A stretch of 64,000 nucleotides of DNA from Ichthyophthirius multifiliis (taxonomy: Eukaryota; Ciliophora; Oligohymenophorea; Hymenostomatida). The notes beneath the pieces were generated by a model. The model made no database searches and was not told the DNA's origin. It saw nothing but the letters and a program-made list of their open reading frames with translations. The stretch covers positions 1-64,000 of the forward strand of contig NW_004087041.1 in the NCBI RefSeq assembly GCF_000220395.1. Reading direction: 5' to 3'. Each line of letters opens with the position of its first letter. The first letter of the stretch is position 1. Below, piece by piece: positions 13,325 through 25,041 of this stretch. The position numbers and the translations under genes were made by a program.

Positions 13325-15492
13325 ATGGAATAAAATTGTTAAACTGATAATTAAAGTTTAACATATGAATAAAGAAAGTTTAATGTAACATATTTATATA
13401 TACATATAAACATAATAAAATTAATTAAAAAGTTATTAATTGAAATTTTATAAAAAGATGTAGATAAACGTTAATTGGATGAACTTAATGAAATATAAAA
13501 ATAAACTTAAGAAATAAACTTTTTTAAAAACTATATTAAAGAAGGAAACAAAGATATACATAAAAAATGTTGTTAATAAATGAAATATGAATTTTTTCCT
13601 GCAAAATCACTAGTTTTTAAATATGGTTATTTTTAAAAAATAATAAAAATTATTAACAAATAAATAGGCTCTTATGGAAATAAATTTTATATAATATTAT
13701 AAGGAATTGTAGGTATATATATAAGATTTCCTAGAGATTTTTCCATTTTAAATCCAATATATATAAAATAAACAAACGATCCAATTAAAGACAATACCTA
13801 TGGCTTACGATTTTTTAAAGAATTATAAAGTGGAAATAGCTTTGGAGAGTTAGCTCTTTTAGAAGATAAACCTAGATCAGCAACTATAATGACACATACA
13901 GTTTTATATATATATTTGTTTTTCTGCTAAAAAATGGTTTTTTTAAAAAAAGGATACTCATTTTGGAGTCCTTTATAAAGATGATTTTTGCGAAATTTTA
14001 AAATAATAAGAAAAAAAAAAACTTTAATAAGGAATCAATATAATGAATTAGGTTCCACCTTTTAATAATTGGTGTTAACAATAATAAATAAATGTATATG
14101 TTAATTTTTAAAAATAGAAATATAAAATTAACTAGTTTGTTTATTAAGAAGGAGATGAACCAAATAATTTTTATATAATATATTCAGGAAGTTTTGCAGT
14201 AAAAATAACATAAAAAAAAAAATAACATAAAAAAAAAAAGGTATTAAAAAAAAAAAAAACAATAAATTCCAAAATTAACAAATAAGCGAAAATTATAATA
14301 ATAATAGTTTAAATTAAATTATTTAATCAGATTAAGAAAATAAAGAGCAATAATTAGATGATTATTATAATGAATATTCTAATGTTTTATTAGAAAAACA
14401 TTAATTATTTTCTATAAAAACAAAAGATGTAAACTATTAAAAACCTATATAAGTAAAACTTTTTTTACTTTCTGTTTCTAATACTTTCGGTGAAGAAGAA
14501 ATCATATTAAAATAAAACAAAAGAAACTACAGGTAACATAATAGTTTTTTATTTTTTTACTAAAAAAATAAATAAAAAAAGTGTAGTTTGTACTAGTGCA
14601 AAGGGAAAGTTATTAATTTTGACCAAAAACGATTTCGAATTAAGAGTACTAAGTGATAACTATTCAAAATAATATATAAAATAAAGTGTTTAGACTAAAA
14701 TAAATTAAATAGATGAAAGATTAAAAAATATTGATTTTTCAATTTAATAATATGATGAATATTTTTTTGATTCAAAATTTACTATTAATAGGGTATTTTT
14801 TCAAAAAATATTAATCATTCTTTATTAAAAAAGGACAATATATCAAAACAATATCTCAATCGATCTAAAAATAGTTCACTTTAATCACCTTTATAAAGTT
14901 AAAAAATTATTACGCCTAAAAATAGATAAAACTCTTCACAAAAAAATATATAAAATGAATTAATTTAAAATATTCCAAAAAAAAGCAAAGATCACTCGAA
15001 TTCAAGTTAATATAGTCAATAATCTAAATAAAAATTTCAAGCATAATTATCTAATTCGAGTAGAAATTACTTTGATTATATTTAGTAAAATTAACATAAT
15101 TAATAAAGATAATGTTAAACGCCTTAGAGTATATATTAATTATAAGATTTCTTTGATTAAAAGAATAAAAAAAAAACAATTTTTATTTAACTCTTAAAGA
15201 TTAAAGTAAAATAGAAGCTATAAATTATTTATAAACAGTAAAATAGTTTTACACTGATCAAGAAAAATAGAAAGTTTTAGAAGAATAGGATAAATTAAAA
15301 TAATAAAATAATAATAATTAAATATAAGAGTTGTACTAAATATAAGAAAAGCTAATTTAAAAATTGAATTTGTAAAATATGTAAATTAGTAAAAATTAAA
15401 GTAATGTAAATTAATTAGATATAAAATGTGAATTGCCATTTAAATTAACTAGAAAAAAAAAAGAAATTAAATATAAATTTTAGTTAGAATGA
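13325..15492 (+). CDS. Cyclic nucleotide-binding domain protein
   Basis: Multi-exon gene from ATG 13325 to TGA 15490-15492. After a helical N-terminus rich in Gln/Lys, a cNMP-binding beta roll begins near 13670 (GSYGNKFYIILQGIVGIY). It contains the phosphate-binding cassette FGELALLEDKPRSATI (near 13838-13885), whose Gly-Glu and Arg are the residues that grip the cyclic phosphate. A second, less complete beta roll follows from about 14050, with EGDEPNNFYIIYSGSF. The C-terminal third is Ser/Asn/Gln-rich, then coiled-coil. There is no kinase or channel domain, so it is not a PKG or a channel, and a role as a PKA-like regulatory subunit is unproven. Near 15165-15175 a ten-A run breaks the frame by one base, and one additional A would join both halves. 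Confidence 0.8.
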
Positions 15493-15582
15493 AGTTAATA
15501 TTTTTTTTTAAAAAAAAAAAAATTAAAAATATATACTTTAAATTATTTATTGTAAATATATATACAAAGAATTATAAAAATA

Positions 15583-16498
15583 TCATTAATAATCAAAAAA
15601 ACTTATAATAAAGATAGTCTAATTACTTATAATATTATAAGCATCTATATCAATTAATTTATTTTTAATATTACCATATTAAAATAAACATTGAGTTGCA
15701 TGTTTTTCTTTTTTTTATTTAAAAAAATTAGAGCATAATAATCATAAACAAAATCAATAGGAAAACCTAATATATTGCTTTCAAAATCTCTTCTCTTTTC
15801 CAAATCAAAAACTTAATTTGTCTACATTTTTTTATATATTAATTGTTTTTAATAATAAGCCTAGATTTTTTTATCAAAACAAATAAAAAAACTTATATAA
15901 ATGTTATCTATCATTCTTTGATTTATACATAATTCTAATATTTTTAATAAATAGTTTCCTATTCAATTTTTACTTTTATATTTACCTTTATTTTTTCTGT
16001 GCATTATTTTATTTATTACCTTAATAAAGGAATTTTATAATTATTCTCTTTTATTTTATAATTTTCTCTAATTTCTTAGTATGTCATTTCTTCTATTTGT
16101 TATATAACTTTCATTTAATTATAATGTATTATATCATTTTCTTTGACCATGAACTACCTTTTTATTTTTTATTATTTTTTTTTATTTATATTCATATTTT
16201 AAATACTATTAATGAATTATCTTTTAATAACTATATATTTAATTAATTCAAATTATTTATACCAACTTTAATTGTTTTTTTAAAACTTTTTAATGTATTT
16301 ACACACCATAAAGAATTCCTGAATATCTGTGCTCAACTAATATTATTTTTTATCTAAGAAATAGTGGTATTTTGATTAAACTATTTGTTTTGCTTTGTTT
16401 TTAATATCTTTTCTAAATACAAAAGCAAAAATACAAATTTAGAATCTATATTTTTTGTAAATTTATAAATAAAAATTTCTTAGTAAACATTTTCTCAT
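15583..16498 (-). CDS. Unrecognised protein, TGA-free frame, probably spliced
   Basis: I do not recognise this gene. Reading from ATG at 16498, the frame is TGA-free for about 230 codons and has more G+C than its flanks. An N-terminal basic, hydrophobic part is followed by a Gln/Glu/Lys-rich helical part (IEEMTYQEIRENYK near 16070-16110) and by an acidic stretch near 15790 reading DLEKRRDFESNILGFPIDF. Where introns fall is uncertain: a likely one covers about 15970-15995, and the frame used past 15730 has two options. The stop at 15583-15585 belongs to the option with more mixed residue use. It converges on the cNMP-binding gene with only about 90 nt between the stops. Confidence 0.5.
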
Positions 16499-17442
16499 AA
16501 AAATTATGCAATTTTATATATCTTAATATAAAGAAAATAATTAGTATTTAAAATTTTTTTACATAAAAAAATATTAATTATGATAATATTTTTTATAAAA
16601 GAAAAAAATTGAATTTTATTTTACTAATTATAAAAAAATTGATTTAATATAAAAAGAATTTTAATGATTTGATTTATAATTATTTATATGAATTAAAAAA
16701 TATTAGATAATAATTAAATAATAATTATTTATTTTCATATATAAAATAATTAAAAAATTTTTCGAACGATTCGCATTTTAATTAGTTTATGTTTTTTATT
16801 TTTTAAAATATTTTATGTATCATATATTAATTATTTTTACATTTATTTTATTTTAAAATTTTAAAGTAAATTAAAAAAAATTATATTAACTTATATTACT
16901 TAAGTAGATGTTAATTTGTTTTTTTTATAGATATTAAAATATTTAATATATATTAATCAAAAATTATAAATTAAAATAATTTATTTCATATTCTTTTAAT
17001 TTATTTAAATTTTTGGACATTCTTAAATTATTCTAGTTTATCTAAAATTTAATTATAATTAAATAAAATTTAGATAAAAATAATTATTATATATTTTATA
17101 AAAAGCATATTTTAGATTATTTAATTTAAGTGAAAAGAAATTAAAAAAACTTTTTATTGAATAAATTACTTTATAAAAATTAAATAGTAAATTAAATTTA
17201 CAGTAAAATTTAAACTAAATTAATTTAAAAATTTTATTAGTAAAGATAAAAAAAATAAGAAAAAGATTAAATATAAATAATATTAGTAATCTTTAATTCA
17301 ATATAATAGGTTTTTAGTTTTCATAACAATTATTATAATTTTTTTAATTATAATATTATTATTATATATAATTTTAAAAATTTATTAAAATTAAACAATT
17401 ATTTAATAGATAATTATAAAGAGACAATAAATGTATTTAAAT

Positions 17443-17508
<66 letters not shown>

Positions 17509-17882
17509 TATATATTATTTTTTTTTTAATTATATATATATTTTATTTAATTATTTTTACATTTCAATTATTAATTTTTTTTTAAATTTCTTTTAATTTA
17601 TGTTATAATTATACTAATATATTTATTACTTTTTTTTTTATTTAAATAGTTTATAATATTTTATCTTTTAAAACTTTTTAAAATTTGATATATTTTATTA
17701 TTAATTATTTTATTAATATTTTTAACTTAATTTTTTTTTATTTTAATTAAATATTTTAAAGCAATATTGGCTACGAAAATATATAATTTATTTTTATTAT
17801 CTTTTTTTTAAAAAAAATGAATAGAAAATAATAATAATGAATATAAAAATATCAAAATATTTGTCATATACTAATAATATTT
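16499..17882. other. Long AT-rich spacer
   Basis: No coding frame or RNA gene was found in nearly 1.4 kb. The only structure is an (ATT)n tract at 17455-17508. Confidence 0.55.
17455..17508. repeat. (ATT)n trinucleotide microsatellite, noncoding
   Basis: About 18 ATT units. Unlike the similar tracts at 39524 and 42185, no coding frame on either strand leads into it. Confidence 0.8.
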
Positions 17883-18615
17883 TCAATTATGAATAATTTT
17901 CATTAGTTTATTTATCAAGCTATTATTTTCTATTTTATTTTAGTTTAATTCTTTAATTCCTAATCTTAAACTGGACACTTATTAATTAAGCTTTTCTTTG
18001 AAGCTTAATTCCCCCAAAATATCCTTACTTTAGTATAGATGCGATCTTTCTATCTGAGCTCTAAGTATAATATTATAAGATTCAATAAAAGCTTAAATCG
18101 GAATATTTGAAAAATCTGCTCCACTAAAAGCAATTGATGTGTGTTCTAACCTTTATCTCTATTCAATTGGCCATCTGTATTTGCTTTCTTTGACAAATAT
18201 TTATTCACTCAATTCGACTAATATTTCTTGTTTTTCATTCAATAAATTAACTCCAAATTCTTCCCATTTTTTAGTTTTAATTTATTCATATTATATATCT
18301 TATAATTAAGGCTATTTTTTTATTTTAATGTTTTTTGTTTTAATAAAAAAAATATATTACATATTTCTTTGATAAAAAATTTAAAACAACATTTGATATT
18401 TAAGGTATGTATACTTATGATACTTCTTTTTATGCAAATTTATCAGGCATAGGATAATCACCAAGCATTATTATATCTTCATATACGTTATTAGGGTTGT
18501 GGCTTGTGTTAATGTGCTTTTAAGGGTTCTATATAGGGAAAAATATGCAAAAGTTGTATTTTGGGATAATGTTTTTTCTTAATTTTCTTAAAGAAGCAAG
18601 CCTATTTGCTATCAT
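17883..18615 (-). CDS. Probable mitochondrial protein of unknown function
   Basis: Two exons on the minus strand, from ATG 18615 to TGA 17885-17883, with an intron at roughly 18270-18410. The first residues, MIANRLASLRKLRKNIIPK, are rich in Arg/Lys and free of acidic residues, as in mitochondrial presequences. The exon then carries a hydrophilic stretch containing LGDYPMPDKF. The second exon encodes a mixed alpha-helical region with KWEEFGVNLLNEKQEILVEL and a basic end. I could not match it to a family. A ciliate-specific respiratory-chain, ATP synthase or mitoribosome subunit would fit the size of about 200 residues, but that is a guess. Confidence 0.6.
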
Positions 18616-19144
18616 TTGATTTTTTTAATTTTTTTTAATTTTTTTTTTATAATTATGTTTGTATATATATATATGATTTCTTTTTTTCATAAATAATACA
18701 ATTTTTAAATAAAAAACTCTATTATAAAATAAATAAAATATTTATAATATTTATTTTTATTAGTCTTAAATATATATTATTATATTTATATATTTTTATA
18801 TTTACATATTTATTTATATATATATATTTATTTAATTGTATTTTTATATTTACATATTTATTTATATATATTTTTTATTTAATTGTATCTTTAAATATAA
18901 TATTTATTAAATAAAAAATTTAAAATTGTAAATTGAAATCTCTAATAATTAGCTTTTTTGATTATTTTAATATTAATTATAACATTTTGGTAATTATTTT
19001 TATATATCATTATTATTTGTATAATAATAGTATATTCATAATCCAAATTCTTTAAACAAAAAATTTAAATTAATATAAAAAAATATTAAAATAAAAGAAT
19101 AAAAAGAACAAAAAAAAGTAACAAAAATAATAAAAACATAATAA
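18616..19144. other. AT-rich divergent spacer
   Basis: Contains direct copies of a TATTTACATATTTAT-like A/T motif at about 18800-18865 and no coding signal. It must hold the promoters of the minus-strand gene before it and of CK2-beta. Confidence 0.5.
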
Positions 19145-20243
19145 ATGTCTGGTAAAAACATTAATATTTATAAAAAATTAAACAAAAACTTCCTATAATT
19201 TAATAAATAGAAGATTCATAGTATTCGGATGTTGCAGGAGGTTGGATAAGCTGGTTTTGTGCATTAGAAGATCATCAATTTTTATGTGAAGTTGACGAAG
19301 AATTTATAAGAGACAATTTTAATTTATACGGCATAAAACAAAAATTTAATCATTACAAGTTTTAATTTTTGAAATATAATAAATAAATAATATATTATTA
19401 ATGTATACTTTAAAATATTAAATTAATGCAATTTTTTTACTAAAAATAAAAAGTGAGGCTATAGAAATGATTTTGTCTACTGAAAGTCCTGATGATGATG
19501 ATTTAGAAGATGAAAGGTTTTTATCATTATTGTTTATTTTTTGTTTTCAAATAATTTTAAAAAAAAAAGATTTCTTGAAATCTATCAAGAAGCAACTGAT
19601 GTTTATGGACTTATTCATTCTAGATTTATAACTTCTCCTAAAGGTTTGGCATTAATGAGGGAAAAATATTTATTAGGAAGATTTGGAGTATGCCCAAGAG
19701 TACTCTGTGAAAGGTAAAACGTATTACCTTTAGGGATGAGCGAAGAATTAAGAACTTCTAGAGTGAAAGTATAAAAAAAATAAATTATATAGTTTTTATA
19801 CAAAGAAATCAAAAATAAAAAAAAGGTGTTTTGCCCAAGATGTGAAGATGTATATATTCCTAAAAAGAAGTAAAAAAATAAACAAAAATTATATTTAAAT
19901 ATTTTTAAAATAAAAATAGATGGTAAACTTTTTATAATTAAATATAAATTTTTTTATTCTAAAAATTTAAAGCCCTGATGTTGACGGATGTTATTTTGGT
20001 GTTTCTTTTCCATAAAATTTACTTATTACTTATCCAGATTTGGTCCCTTAAAAAAATTAATCTACTTATATTCCTAGAATTTACGGATTTAGAATATATA
20101 AAAAAAAGGGATCTAGATTTGCTGAAGATGATTAAGCTTTATGTGAGGTTACTCATTATAGTGAAGAATTATTAAAATAAATTAGAGGAAAAAGTGAAAA
20201 AAATAAAAATGAAGAAAATAAAAAATCAAATAATGTTTTATGA
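19145..20243 (+). CDS. CKB: Casein kinase II regulatory (beta) subunit
   Basis: The spliced protein begins MSEDSQYSDVAGGWISWFC and follows the CK2-beta sequence throughout: the acidic loop SPDDDDLEDE, DVYGLIHSRF, GLALMREKYLLGRFGVCPRVLC, then CPRCEDVYIP. The four zinc-binding cysteines (two in FGVCPRVLC, two in CPRC) are present, as are the dimer-interface tail elements GCYFGVSFP and YGFRIYKKKGSRF. CK2-beta dimers hold two catalytic subunits and set substrate choice in nucleus and cytoplasm. The start is fixed by a tiny first exon, ATG TCT G, spliced over intron 19152-19210. At 19870-19972 there is either one 103-nt intron or two 50-nt introns around a 3-nt exon. Stop at 20241-20243. Confidence 0.96.
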
Positions 20244-21421
20244 TTTTTTATATTTAAACAAAAAATTATTAAATAAATTTATGCTTTTTTAAAAGAAATT
20301 GTATTTCTATTTTTATATTTTTATAAAAAATATTTTAATTCGTGGACTTTTATTTTAAATTGAATTTTATAAAAACATTAATTTATTTTTCTAAATATTT
20401 CTAAAGATTTTTATATGTAAATATGAAAATAATAAAAATGCTAATAATATAGATATATATATTATTTTATATATTTTACTTTTTAATTGATTTTTTTATT
20501 TCTTATTAATTTATAATTTTAATAATAAATGAAAATTATATTTGTTTAAAAAATTAATAATTATGAAAAAGAGCATGAATTTTAATTTTAGAAAGTTTAA
20601 ATAGTTTATTTTAAGTATATCTATAATTATTACATTATGTTTGTATATTATAATTGTTTTTAAGTTTGAATCATTTATTTCCCAAGCTTATTGAATTTTA
20701 CTTATTCTTAATATTGAAAATAAATTATATATAAGTTATTTTGAAAATAAACATAATTTTATATTTATATAAAAATAAATATTATATATTTAAATAATAA
20801 TGTTATAAATAAAAATAAATATATCAAATATAAAATAAAAAACAATATTATAAATAATTTATGTTATTATATTATTCGAATAAATATATTGATATTAATT
20901 TTTATAAATAAAAAATAAATTAATTAAAATATCAATAATTAAAGCAAAAATTATTATAATAAGCACATAAAAATATAAAGTATTTTGATACAAAAATAAT
21001 TTCAAAAAATAATATAATAATACATCGTATAAAAGTATTAAATATAAATAAGTTATTATATTTTAAATTTGTGTAAAATATACTTTTAGTAAATAAATCT
21101 ATGACATAATGATTATAATTTATATAATTAATTTCTTTACTATTCTAAAATTATAATTTTCATATTAGTATTTAACATTTTATTTTTTTAAAATGCTTTT
21201 AAATCTTGGATTTTTTTCAAAAATTTATTATAATATATATTTAGAGCTATTATTATAATTTATTTGGCTTTTCTATTTGATAATATTTTAACATATTTAT
21301 ATAATTTATTTCATGTTATATACTTTAAAGCATTTACGAATTTTATTATTTATATTTATTTTCATATCAAAACGTATATATCTTATTAAATCTTAATATT
21401 AATAAACATTTTTTGTTCTTT
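20244..21421. other. AT-rich spacer
   Basis: About 1.2 kb of A/T-rich sequence with no gene that I can support. The in-frame run that becomes the ORF at 21422 may begin further upstream. Confidence 0.5.
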
Positions 21422-21931
21422 AAATTGCTAGAAGATATCAATATTAAAAATAGCTTTTGCATTTTTAAACTTTATAATCGAAAAAATAATTAAAGTAATA
21501 ATAAAAAAATACCCCTAGAAATTAAAATAATACCATTTTTGAAAAATTATTATAAAGACATAGAAATATTAGAGATCAAGTTTAAATCAGAAATTCTATA
21601 AAATATCGAAAAACAAATTAAAATATAAAAAATTTAGACATAGTTTTCAAAATAATCAGAAAACTACAGCCATAATGTCTTTAATTAAAAGAAAAAAAGC
21701 AAAAAAATAATCCCAAACTAAACAACTCTTATTTAGAGATTATTCGAATATTAAAATATTAAAAAGATTAAAAAATGTATAAAATGTATAAAAATAGCCT
21801 ATAGACAAAAGAATATTAAAAGCCAATAAGATAGATTTGTATGTTTTACAGAAGTAAAAATGAAATAATATACTATAATTAATTAATTAAAAAATAGTAT
21901 TTAAACATTATATAATAACATTATTTTATGA
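21422..21931 (+). CDS. Candidate coding segment, unrecognised
   Basis: A TGA-free frame of about 170 codons ends at TGA 21929-21931. Its residue use is protein-like: mixed Lys, Glu, Ile, Ser, Pro and Cys, with phrases such as IPLEIKIIPFLKNYYKDIEI. Local G+C is higher than in the flanks. I could not place the start. The frame stays open upstream to about 21360, and an ATG near 21310 lies in another frame with a signal-peptide-like translation, so a first exon may be spliced in. No family is recognised. Confidence 0.35.
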
Positions 21932-22263
21932 ATAAAAAAATTGAATATTAATTAGGCTATTTTGTGATTATAGAAAAACATATTTTCATATCTTTGTAAT
22001 TTGAGTTTATGAAATAATTTAAAAAATAATAATAAGAAATTTTATATAGATTTTGATATTGAAGCACATATTTTGTCTATTTATACCTCTATTTAGTTCA
22101 TTCTGAATCTTATTTTTTTATGATTAAAATAATGAGCAATTTTAAACTATATATATTTTATGTATTACATTTTTTTTTATTTATTTTCAAATCTAATTTT
22201 AATTTTAATTTTATTAATTTTTTTTATATATATTATTTTTATATCTTTATTTATAAAAAAAAA
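21932..22263. other. AT-rich spacer
   Basis: Nothing recognisable between the candidate ORF and the tRNA gene. Confidence 0.5.
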
Positions 22264-22337
22264 TGCTCAAGGAGGGGATTGAACCCTCGACCTTGGGTTT
22301 ATTAGACCCACGCTCTAACCAACTGAGCTACCCGAGC
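22264..22337 (-). tRNA. tRNA-Ile (anticodon AAU)
   Basis: A complete 74-nt cloverleaf on the minus strand. The acceptor stem pairs GCTCGGG with CTTGAGC using G-U pairs, followed by discriminator A. The D arm has AGCTCAGTTGGTTAGAGC. The anticodon stem is TGGGT/ACCCA around loop CTAATAA (anticodon AAT in DNA). The T arm is GAGGG TTCAATC CCCTC. There is no intron and no encoded CCA. Its high G+C stands out sharply from the surroundings. The A34 is presumably deaminated to inosine in the mature tRNA. Confidence 0.96.
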
Positions 22338-23699
22338 TTCACAAATGTAATTGCATAATTATAATTTTAAATAAGTTATTTTTTTAATTTTAGTTTAATT
22401 TATTTTAATAAAAGATTTATCTCGTAAAAGTTTATAAAAATTAATTTTTTAGAAAATAAATCTTTTCATTATTATAATAATAGAAAATTTAATAATTATG
22501 CTTTTTATTAAAATATATAAAGTTAATAATTATAATTTTATATTATTGAGTTTGTGCTTAACATTACTTTTTTACTTAAATAATTATATTATTAATTTTA
22601 TAAATTTTATAAATTATTAGTTTTAGAAAAACTCAGAATATATAAAAAACATATATTTTTATATTAAATATATTTAAACACTACTTATTTTTATCAATAA
22701 AATTATCTGTAACAATACTAGTATATATTAGCTTATAATATCGTATTCTTTTTAATTATTTATTAATTAAATATATCTAATATAATGAAAATTTAATAAA
22801 ATAAATATTAAATTTACTTTATTCAATTTTGAAAGTTTTATTTTTTATAATTATTGTCATTATATCATAATTATTTCATTTTTAAATAATTTTTCTTTTT
22901 CATCAAAACATTCCATATATTTAATTTGAATTTTTGCGACTTAAATAAGTTTAATTTTTATTTATATCATAACTAAAATTTTAATATTGTAAATGTAGGT
23001 TATTTATAATTTAATCATTAATTATTTAATTAAAATATTATTTATATAGAATAATATATTCATATTTTTTAATATTTATTTGTGTTTGGCTTTATATATT
23101 CATTTAATTATTATTTAATTGTATTTGGCTTCTCTATTGATGAAGATATTTTACACTGTTTTTTTAGAGGAGAATGTTAAAGTGATTAAAATTAAATTTA
23201 TATTTTATTTTATTTTACTTAAAATAAATCGGCCATCTATTAAAAGAAATACATTATAAATTATTTGTAATAACTAATAAACAATATTTTGTTGAAATAA
23301 ATAAAAAATTTTAAAACTAAAGTTGCACAATTAATTTAATAATGAATAAAAATTTCATTATATAGTAAAAATACTGGAGTAATTATTCTCTTTTTATTTT
23401 TATAATAATTATAAATAAATTAATTATGCTATACCTTTTATTAAAATTAAAACGTCATATTTAATTACTGTCGGTATGTTTTATAATTTAAAAAATGTAT
23501 TTTAAGCTTGATAATGTAATTCTATATTATTATGAAATATTATATTTAAAATTATATTATCTTCTTCTAAATTAAAATTTGTTTAGAGCATTTTCTTTTT
23601 TATAATTTTAATTTTTTTAGACTAAATAGAAAATCTATCATAATTTTTAATATTTTTTTTTTTACTTTAAATAATAATAAAAAATAAAAAATATTAAAA
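22338..23699. other. AT-rich spacer
   Basis: About 1.4 kb between tRNA-Ile and the AIG1-like gene with no supported gene. Two copies of a TTTGGCTT(T/C)-containing A/T stretch near 23090 and 23130 are the only pattern noticed. Confidence 0.5.
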
Positions 23700-24424
23700 A
23701 TGAAATAAAAAATTGAATTATAAATAGTAAATATTTGTTTAAAAAATAAGCATCTTATCTAAACAAAATACTTGCGTTTAATTACAAATATTATTTTTGC
23801 CTATATTAATTTATTTTACCTTAAGCATATGATAAATCTAAACTACTTAAAAAACGATAATTTAAGTGTTTGGATGTTATGGAAATAATTTTTATACTTG
23901 ACTAATCTTAATCATGTACTTATATGTATATATTATATTTGGAGCTTATATGAGTTTTTTGTAAAATCTTAGTATAAAAATAAGGGCTATTTAGATATTT
24001 ATTTTTAATCTGTTTTCACTTTGTCTTTTTTAGTTTTCATAGTTTTTTGGGCAATATGTTTTTTTTTAATAGTAAATTATTACTCGGATAAAACACTTTT
24101 GAATAGTTAGGAACTGAATATATAATATTTACACATGGAATAAACCATTTTTTATTATATTTTGAATTATTTTTTTATAATACTAAATATCCTCATCATG
24201 ATAAAAATTGGGTATATAACTATTTCACTTGTTTTTATGTTTTTCTTGTTGGAGTTTAATAGATTTTATTTTAAAGACATGTTTATTATTTATAAAAATT
24301 TTTTGGAATTTTTTCTTTTTTAGGATTTTATTTGATTTTTCCTTGTTTATTGCTATTAGATTAATTTTATTCAAAAAAAGTTTTTAGATATTTTTAAAGT
24401 CCTAAATATTAAGAACAGAATTGA
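23700..24424 (+). CDS. AIG1/FAR-17a-like multi-pass membrane protein
   Basis: Two exons (intron 24072-24106, only 35 nt) give a 229-residue protein, close to the ~230-240 residues of this family. Hydrophobic segments are at about residues 30-50, 70-90, 105-128, 132-155, 165-180 and 190-210. The order of landmarks matches: WKQFLYLTNLNHVL near the second segment, TLSFLVFIVFWAICFF, then THGINHFLLYFELFF and a short YPHHDKNWVYNY loop. In animal ADTRP/AIG1 proteins, a conserved Thr and His in such segments hydrolyse fatty acid esters of hydroxy fatty acids. The Thr-His-Gly here could be part of that site. The assignment rests on pattern similarity only. Confidence 0.6.
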
Positions 24425-24602
24425 AAAAATAATTTCTCTTTTAATATAAACTATATAAATTAATATATATATATATTTGTTTTTATTTAAAATATAAATA
24501 ATGTTTTTTTATATAAAAATAAAAATTAATTTAATATTTTTAAATTAAAAAATAAATTATTTATTCAAAATTTTAATATTTTATTTTTATAATATAAAAA
24601 AA

Positions 24603-24675
24603 TGCCTTCACTCGGGATCGAACCGAGGACCGCAAGATCTTCAGTCTTGCGCTCTCCCGACTGAGCTATAAAGGC
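24603..24675 (-). tRNA. tRNA-Phe (anticodon GAA)
   Basis: A 73-nt cloverleaf on the minus strand. The acceptor stem pairs GCCTTTA with TGAAGGC, followed by discriminator A. The D arm contains AGCTCAGTCGGGAGAGC. The anticodon stem is CAAGA/TCTTG around loop CTGAAGA (anticodon GAA). The T arm is CTCGG TTCGATC CCGAG. No intron. Confidence 0.97.
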
Positions 24676-25041
24676 TTTATGAAATACTAATTACATAATA
24701 TTATAATAATTATTAATATATTATAATAAAAGTATGAATATATTTTTATTTTATATATAACATTTATTTATTTTTATTGAATATGATTATTAAATTAAAA
24801 TAATATTTTACTTTAAGAGATAAAAAATTTTGAAAATTTTATAAATTTTTTTGAAAATAAAATAAAATTAAAATTATGCAATTTTATAAAAATACTTAAT
24901 CTGAAAAACAAAAGAAAAGAATAAATAAAATTAAATATTTTTTATAAAATATAAAAATAATTAACCATAAATATTTAATTTCAATAAATAAAACAAAATA
25001 ATAATTATACATAATCGAAAAAAAAATAAAAAAAAAAAAAT
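24676..25041. other. AT-rich spacer
   Basis: Nothing recognisable. The frame used by the next gene is already TGA-free here, but residue use is low-complexity. Confidence 0.5.
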
